Assembly (NCBI RefSeq): GCF_030272615.1
Contig: NW_026728920.1
Coordinates: 437,501 to 457,500, forward strand
From: Cryptomeria japonica
Lineage: Eukaryota > Streptophyta > Pinopsida > Cupressales > Cupressaceae
Direction: 5' to 3'
DNA: 20,000 nt
Each line of letters opens with the position of its first letter. Position 1 is the first letter of the stretch. The notes under the pieces are model-generated. The model did not search any database. It was given only the letters and a program-made list of their open reading frames with translations, and was not told where the DNA came from. The position numbers and the translations under genes are program-made. Below, in pieces: positions 13,785-20,000 of this stretch.

Positions 13785-16700
13785 GATTGCTATGCGGTGA
13801 GGCTCCTCGGCCGCCTCGGAACTATCTGTGTATCAGACGCATCGCGGGATAAGGGGTTGGCAACGGTAGTCGCCCCAAGCGCGTCCGATGCTTGGACCAT
13901 TCCGAGGCGGCCCTGAAGCCTCTTCCGTCTAGCCGTTGGGTCCTTCTCGCCGCATCCCTTGCCTCGCACCCCGATTGCTATGCGGTGAGGCTCCTCGGCC
14001 GCCTTGGAACTATCTGTGTATCAGACGCATCGCGGGATAAGGGGTTGTCACTGGTAGTCGCCCCAAGCGCGTCCGATGCTTGGACCATTCCGAGGCGGCC
14101 CTGAAGCCTCTTCCGTCTAGCCGTTGGGTCCTTCTCGCCGCATCCCTCGACTCGCACCCCGATTGCTATGCGGTGAGGCTCCTCGGCCGCCTTGGAACTA
14201 TCTGTGTATCGGACGCGTCGCGGGATAAGGGGTTGTCACTGGTAGTCGCCCCAAGCGCGTCCGATGCTTGGACCATTCCGAGGCGGCCCTGAAGCTTCTT
14301 CCGTCTAGCCGTTGGGTCCTTCTCGCCGCATCCCTCGCCTCGCACCCCGATTGCTATGCGGTGAGGCTCCTCGGCCGCCTTGGAACTATCTGTGTATCGG
14401 ACGCGTCGCGGGATAAGGGGTTGTCACTGGTAGTCGCCCCAAGCGCGTGCGATGCATGGACCATTCCCAGGCGGCCCTGAAGCCTCTTCCGTCTAGCCGT
14501 TGGGTCCTTCTCGCCGCATCCCTCGCCTCGCACCCCGATTGCTATGCGGTGAGGCTCCTCGGCCGCCTTGGAACTATCTGTGTATCGGACGCGTCGCGGG
14601 ATAAGGGGTTGTCACTGGTAGTCGCCCCAAGCGCGTGCGATGCATGGACCATTCCGAGGCGGCCCTGAAGCCTCTTCCGTCTAGCCGTTGGGTCCTTCTC
14701 GCCGCATCCCTCGCCTCGCACCCCGATTGCTATGCGGTGAGGCTCCTCGGCCGCCTTGGAACTATCTGTGTATCGGACGCGTCGCGGGATAAGGGGTTGT
14801 CACTGGTAGTCGCCCCAAGCGCGTCCGATGCTTGGACCATTCCGAGGCGGCCCTGAAGCCTCTTCCGTCTAGCCGTTGGGTCCTTCTCGCCGCATCCCTC
14901 GCCTCGCACCCCGATTGCTATGCGGTGAGGCTCCTCGGCCGCCTTGGAACTATCTGTGTATCGGACGCGTCGCGGGATAAGGGGTTGTCACTGGTAGTCG
15001 CCCCAAGCGCGTCCGATGCTTGGACCATTCCGAGGCGGCCCTGAAGCCTCTTCCGTCTAGCCGTTGGGTCCTTCTCGCCGCATCCCTCGCCTCGCACCCC
15101 GATTGCTATGCGGTGAGGCTCCTCGGCCGCCTTGGAACTATCTGTGTATCGGACGCATCGCGGGATAAGGGGTTGTCACTGGTAGTCGCCCCAAGCGCGT
15201 CCGATGCTTGGACCATTCCGAGGCGGCCCTGAAGCCTCTTCCGTCTAGCCGTTGGGTCCTTCTCGCCGCATCCCTCGCCTCGCACCCCGATTGCTATGCG
15301 GTGAGGCTCCTCGGCCGCCTTGGAACTATCTGTGTATCGGACGCGTCGCGGGATAAGGGGTTGTCACTGGTAGTCGCCCCAAGCGCGTCCGATGCTTGGA
15401 CCATTCCGAGGCGGCCCTGAAGCCTCTTCCGTCTAGCCGTTGGGTCCTTCTCGCCGCATCCCTCGCCTCGCACCCCGATTGCTATGCGGTGAGGCTCCTC
15501 GGCCGCCTTGGAACTATCTGTGTATCGGACGCGTCGCGGGATAAGGGGTTGTCACTGGTAGTCGCCCCAAGCGCGTCCGATGCTTGGACCATTCCGAGGC
15601 GGACCTGAAGCCTCTTCCGTCTAGCCGTTGGGTCCTTCTCGCCGCATCCCTCGCCTCGCACCCCGATTGCTATGCGGTGAGGCTCCTCGGCCGCCTTGGA
15701 ACTATCTGTGTATCGGACGCGTCGCGGGATAAGGGGTTGTCACTGGTAGTCGCCCCAAGCGCGTCCGATGCTTGGACCATTCCGAGGCGGCCCTGAAGCC
15801 TCTTCCGTCTAGCCGTTGGGTCCTTCTCGCCGCATCCCTCGCCTCGCACCCCGATTGCTATGCGGTGAGGCTCCTCGGCCGCCTTGGAACTATCTGTGTA
15901 TCGGACGCGTCGCGGGATAAGGGGTTGTCACTGGTAGTCGCCCCAAGCGCGTCCGATGCTTGGACCATTCCGAGGCGGCCCTGAAGCCTCTTCCGTCTAG
16001 CCGTTGGGTCCTTCTCGCCGCATCCCTCGCCTCGCACCCCGATTGCTATGCGGTGAGGCTCCTCGGCCGCCTTGGAACTATCTGTGTATCGGACGCGTCG
16101 CGGGATAAGGGGTTGTCACTGGTAGTCGCCCCAAGCGCGTCCGATGCTTGGACCATTCCGAGGCGGCCCTGAAGCCTCTTCCGTCTAGCCGTTGGGTCCT
16201 TCTCGCCGCATCCCTCGCCTCGCACCCCGATTGCTATGCGGTGAGGCTCCTCGGCCGCCTTGGAACTATCTGTGTATCGGACGCGTCGCGGGATAAGGGG
16301 TTGTCACTGGTAGTCGCCCCAAGCGCGTCCGATGCTTGGACCATTCCGAGGCGGCCCTGAAGCCTCTTCCGTCTAGCCGTTGGGTCCTTCTTGCCGCATC
16401 CCTCGCCTCGCACCCCGATTGCTATGCGGTGAGGCTCCTCGGCCGCCTTGGAACTATCTGTGTATCGGACGCGTCGCGGGATAAGGGGTTGTCACTGGTA
16501 GTCGCCCCAAGCGCGTCCGATGCTTGGACCATTCCGAGGCGGCCCTGAAGCCTCTTCCGTCTAGCCGTTGGGTCCTTCTCGCCGCATCCCTCGCCTCGCA
16601 CCCCGATTGCTATGCGGTGAGGCTCCTCGGCCGCCTTGGAACTATCTGTGTATCGGACGCGTCGCGGGATAAGGGGTTGTCACTGGTAGTCGCCCCAAGC

Positions 16701-18645
16701 GCGTCCGATGCTTGGACCATTCCGAGGCGGCCCTGAAGCCTCTTCCGTCTAGCCGTTGGGTCCTTCTCGCCGCATCCCTCGCCTCGCACCCCGATTGCTA
16801 TGCGGTGAGGCTCCTCGGCCGCCTTGGAACTATCTGTGTATCGGACGCGTCGCGGGATAAGGGGTTGTCACTGGTAGTCGCCCCAAGCGCGTCCGATGCT
16901 TGGACCATTCCGAGGCGGACCTGAAGCCTCTTCCCTCTAGCCGTTGGGGCTTTCTCGCCGCATCCCTCGCCTCGCACCCCGATTGCTATTCGGTGAGGCT
17001 CCTCGGCCGCCTTGGAACTATCTGTGTATCGGACGCATCGCGGGATAAGGGGTTGGCAGTGGTAGTCGCCCCAAGCGCGTCCGATGCTTGGACCATTCCG
17101 AGGCGGCCCTGCAGCCTCTTCCGTCTAGCCGTTGGGGCCATCTCGCTGCATCCCCCACCTCGCACCACGATTGCTATGCGGTGAGGCTCCTTGGCCGCCT
17201 CGGAACTATCTGTGTATCGGACGCATCGCGGGATAAGGGGTTGTCACTGGTAGTCGCCCCAAGCGCGTCCGATGCTTGGACTATTCCGAGGCGGCCCTGC
17301 AGCCTCTTCCGTCTAGCCGTTGGGGCCATCTCGCCGCATCCCCCAGCTCCTCGGCCGCCTCGGAACTATCTGTGTATCGGACGCATCGCGGGATAAGGGG
17401 TTGGCAGTGGTAGTCGCCCCAAGCGCGTTCGATGCTTGGACTATTCCGAGGCGGCCCCGCAGCCTCTTCCGTCTACCCTTTGGGGCCATCTCGCCGCATC
17501 CCTCGCCTCGCACCCCGATTGCTATGCGGTGAGGCTCCTCGGCCGCCTGGGAACTATCTTCGTATCGGATGCATCGCGGGATAAGGGGTTGTCACTGGTA
17601 GTCGCCCCAAGCGCGTCCGATGCTTGGACTATTCCGAGGCGGCCCTGTGGCCTCTTCCGTCTAGCCGTTGGGGCCATCTCGCCGCATCCCTCACCTCGCA
17701 CCCCCATTGCTATGCGGTGAGGCTCCTCGGCCGCCTTGGAACTGTCTTCGTATCGGAAGCATCGCGGGATAAGGGGTTGTCACTGGTAGTCGCCCCAAGC
17801 GCGTCCGATGCTTGGACTATTCCGAGGCGGCCCTGCAGCCTCTTCCGTCTAGCCGTTGGGGCCATCTCGCCGCATCCCCCACCTCGCACCCGGATTGCTA
17901 TGCGGTGAGGCTCCTCGGCCGCCTTGGAACTATCTTCGTATCGGACGCATCGCGGGATAAGGGGTTGTCACTGGTAGTCGCCCCAAGCGCGTCCGATGCT
18001 TGGACTATTCCGACGCGGCCCTGTGGCCTCTTCCGTCTAGCCGTTGGGGCCATCTCGCCGCATCCCCCACCTCGCACCCCGATTGCTATGCGGTGAGGCT
18101 CCTCGGCCGCCTTGGAACCATCTTCGTATCGGACGCATCGCGGGATGAGGGGTTGTCACTGGTAGTCGCCCCAAGCGCGTCCGATGCTTGGACCATTCCG
18201 AGGCGGCCCTGAAGCCTCTTCCGTCTAGCCGTTGGGGCCTTCCCGCCCCATCCCTCGCCTCGCACCCCCGATTGCTATGCGGTGAGGCTCCTCGGCCGCC
18301 TTGGAACCATCTGTGTATCGGACGCATCGCGGGATAAGGGGTTGGCACTGGTAGTCGCCCCAAGCGCGTCCGATGCTTGGAGCATTCCGAGGTGGCCCTG
18401 AAGCCTCTTCCGTCTAGCCGTTGGGGCCTTCCCGCCCCATCCCTCGCCTCGCACCCCGATTGATATGCGGTGAGGCTCCTCGGCCGCCTTGGAACTATCT
18501 GTGTATCGGACGCATCGCGGGATAAGGGGTTGGCACTGGTAGTCGTCCCAATCGCGTCCGATGCTTGGACCATTCCGAGGCGGCCCTGCAGCCTCTTCCG
18601 TTTAGCCGTCGGGGCCTTCCCGCCGCATCCCTCGCCTCGCATCCC
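13785..18645 (+). repeat. 188-bp tandem array, about 26 units
   Basis: Units start at GATTGCTATGCGGTGAGGC at 13785 and recur every 188 bp to 17169. One unit has lost 28 bp around 17345, and regular units resume at 17517, 17705, 17893, 18081, 18270 (one base longer) and 18458. Units from about 14161 to 16900 are almost identical, and both ends are more diverged, as expected from unequal exchange. A unit contains GGCCGCCTTGGAACTATC, ATCGGACGCGTCGCGGGAT, GGTAGTCGCCCCAAGCGCG, TTCCGAGGCGGCCCTG, CCGTCTAGCCGTTGGGTCC and CTCGCCGCATCCCTCGCC. A 70-codon frame starting ATGGACCATTCC recurs in each unit. The period is not a multiple of three and each frame overlaps the next, so it is not a gene. If promoter 13 is the gene promoter, the array lies in the 5' ETS. 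Confidence 0.96.
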
Positions 18646-18860
18646 GATTCCTATGCGGTGAGTCTTCTCGGCCGCCGCGGAACTATACCTGTTATTGCTA
18701 CTGCATCCTTCGGCTGGTAACCTCCTCTGCCGCCTTGGAACGTTCTCTTTGTCGGACGCGTCGCGGGATAAGGGGTTGGCACTGGTAGTCGCCCCAAGCG
18801 CGCCCGATGCATAGACCGCTCCGAGTTGACCTTGCTTTCAGCCTCTCACATGCATAGACC
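18646..18860 (+). repeat. Decayed 188-bp unit after the array
   Basis: A partial unit (18646-18690) breaks into unrelated TTGCTACTGCATCCTTCGGC. A second diverged unit then runs from about 18729 (GCCGCCTTGGAACGTTC) through CGCGGGATAAGGGGTTGGC to GCGCGCCCGATGCATAGACC. The hairpin arms are eroded. Confidence 0.8.
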
Positions 18861-19185
18861 TCTCTGAGTCGACCCTGCAGCCTCTCACGTTTAGCCTTTG
18901 GAATCTCGCCTCACAACATGATTGCTATCCTTGATGCATCCCTTGCCTCGAGCCCTGATTGCTTTCTTGGCTGCATCCCTCCTCTCCTCACAGCCCGGTT
19001 GTCATCACTGCTTCATCCGTCGCTTCATGCATTCTGGCTGCTGGGCCCTTCCCACCGCACACCTCGATTGCTATCTCTTCTGCATCACACACCCCGATTG
19101 CTATCTCTGCTACATCCCTCGGCTCTCACTTCTGCATCCTTCGCCTCCCACCTCGATTGCTATCAATGCTGCATCCGTAACCTCA
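18861..19185 (+). repeat. Short CGATTGCTATC/GCATCC repeats
   Basis: Loose units of about 30-45 bp combining CACCCCGATTGCTATCTC and TGCATCCCTCGCC, words taken from the unit junction of the 188-bp repeat (CGCATCCCTCGCCTCGCACC plus GATTGCTATG). It looks like independent amplification of that junction. Frames of about 60-125 codons are repeat translations. Confidence 0.65.
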
Positions 19186-19335
19186 CACCCCGATTGCTAT
19201 GCGGGGAGGCTCCTTGGCCGCCTTGGAAATTTCTGTGTGTCGGACGCACCGCGGGATAAGGGGTTGGCACTGGTAGTCGCCCCAAGTGCGCCCGATTCTT
19301 AGACCGCTTCGAGGTGACCTCGTAGCCTCTTTCGT
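19186..19335 (+). repeat. Last diverged 188-bp unit
   Basis: Begins CACCCCGATTGCTATGCGG, continues GGCCGCCTTGGAAATTTC and CGCGGGATAAGGGGTTGGC, and ends near CTTTCGTCCAGGC. In the inner stem the left end is GACGCA and the right begins TGCG, where most units have GACGCG and CGCG. The closing pair is therefore kept as A-T in place of G-C. Confidence 0.8.
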
Positions 19336-20000
19336 CCAGGCTTCCTGCCTTCAACGCCCTTTTTACACCTCGATTGCTATGCGCGGGCTCGTTGGCGTCT
19401 ATCACCTCTCTGCGAAGAGTGGCACGATGATTGTTGGGGTAAATCGTAGCAGTCCGATCTCTGGCCTTGGGCCATTGTGAGGGCTGATCGATTTCCTGTG
19501 CGCATCTCGTGTTCGCCCAGTAACAGACTCGACGACTTGTAATCGGTCTTGTTCCCGATTGTTCCTGGAGGTAGTCTTCGGAACTCTTGGATTTGACCTG
19601 TCACTCGAACTGTCCTCTTCCGAGGATGCTTGTGTGTGTGTGCTTGTGCCATTTCCTTGGCGGTATTAACGAGATATTAAAGAGCGGAGTGAGCGCCTCG
19701 CCCAGCTATGTTTGGGGCTCTCACTCCCTTACCCGGTGTGCGACCGCTTTGCACGTAGGTTGCGGAGCATCGCGACTCTTTCGATGTTTGGCGGTTGTCT
19801 TCCGGTGATGCGTTGGTCCCGAAGTGCACGTTACTAGCATTTCTGCCATTGTTCTCGATCTTTGGCACGTTCCTTCGTTGCAATTGGATATATATCTCCG
19901 TTTATACGCGCAGGCTTCTCCCGCCTATTCAGCGCTGTCCCACTCTCAGCACTCTCGTGGTCTCCTTGGCTTCTCTCTCCCGTGAGCGAGCTCTCTTCTC
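19336..20000 (+). other. Low-repeat segment, possible 18S-proximal 5' ETS
   Basis: The tandem structure stops here. The segment is mostly single-copy within the window, moderately GC, and becomes pyrimidine-rich at the end (many CTCTC words from about 19930). This is what one expects of the part of a plant 5' ETS next to 18S, but the 18S start is not reached. It has a short (TG)n run near 19632. Frames of up to about 90 codons have no recognisable features. Confidence 0.5.
19686..19727 (+). other. Stem-loop in the putative 5' ETS
   Basis: GGAGTGAGCGCC (19686-19697) pairs with GGCTCTCACTCC (19716-19727) at 11 of 12 positions. A few G-U/C-G pairs may extend it into the 18-nt loop. If transcribed it would be a stable hairpin, possibly a processing or protein-binding site. 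Confidence 0.55.

Noticed and set aside
13892-17720. A repeated 70-94 codon frame in each 188-bp unit, as a tandem gene family
   Set aside because: The frames overlap one another, the period is not a multiple of three, and the sequence is better explained by a structured non-coding repeat.
13785-18645. CRISPR-like array
   Set aside because: Units are directly adjacent with no unique spacers, the period is 188 bp, and 5S genes plus polymerase I promoters show plant rDNA.
19886-19899. GGATATATATCTCC as the real polymerase I gene promoter
   Set aside because: It lacks the GGGG after TATATA and the upstream GAATCGGACAAATA. It may just be an AT-rich self-complementary word, although a divergent promoter cannot be excluded.
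1-20000. Transposons, tRNA genes and 18S/5.8S/26S genes
   Set aside because: No transposase or reverse transcriptase motif, no cloverleaf, and none of the conserved 18S or 26S stretches was recognised on either strand.

Overview
The window holds no believable protein-coding gene. It looks like part of a very large ribosomal DNA intergenic spacer (IGS) from a land plant. Two signals support this. First, two identical 5S rRNA genes lie on the minus strand (401-518 and 6436-6553). Second, thirteen copies of a TATATAGGGG core, the hallmark of plant RNA polymerase I initiation sites, lie on the plus strand (9282 to 13417). The 5S sequence reads as a land-plant type. A 5S gene inside the 35S/45S spacer is known from Ginkgo and some other gymnosperms, from bryophytes and ferns, and from Artemisia-type Asteraceae. 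Together with a spacer of at least 20 kb, I lean towards a gymnosperm, but this is inference. Neither the 26S 3' end nor the 18S 5' end is in the window.

Layout, left to right. (1) Module A1 (1-1773): GC-rich spacer, 5S gene, a degenerate A-rich stretch, then CCCACC-type minisatellite. (2) Block B (1774-6035): GC-rich mosaic of GTGCGCACC-bearing repeats, including a 207-bp tandem array, punctuated by seven AT-rich poly-T modules. (3) Module A2 (6036-7808): near-identical second copy of A1 at an offset of 6035 bp. (4) The CCCACC minisatellite continues to about 9010. (5) Polymerase I spacer-promoter array (about 9199-13778): six promoters mostly 157 bp apart, a 38/52-bp minisatellite, four promoters 311 bp apart, a 50/56-bp array, then three promoters in long 441-545 bp modules. 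(6) A 188-bp tandem array of about 26 units (13785-18645), followed by decayed copies to about 19335. (7) A low-repeat stretch (19336-20000) that looks like the 18S-proximal part of a 5' external transcribed spacer (ETS).

How the parts may work together. Polymerase I transcription should run left to right towards an 18S gene beyond position 20000. The 5S genes are read by polymerase III in the opposite direction, upstream of all promoters. The most interesting unexplained signals are RNA-level. A short hairpin sits at the very start of the predicted transcript from every promoter. A second, larger stem-loop sits just downstream of the last three promoters, and its pairing is kept through compensatory changes. 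A nested hairpin of about 104 nt is present in every 188-bp unit. All positions and pairings were worked out by eye.
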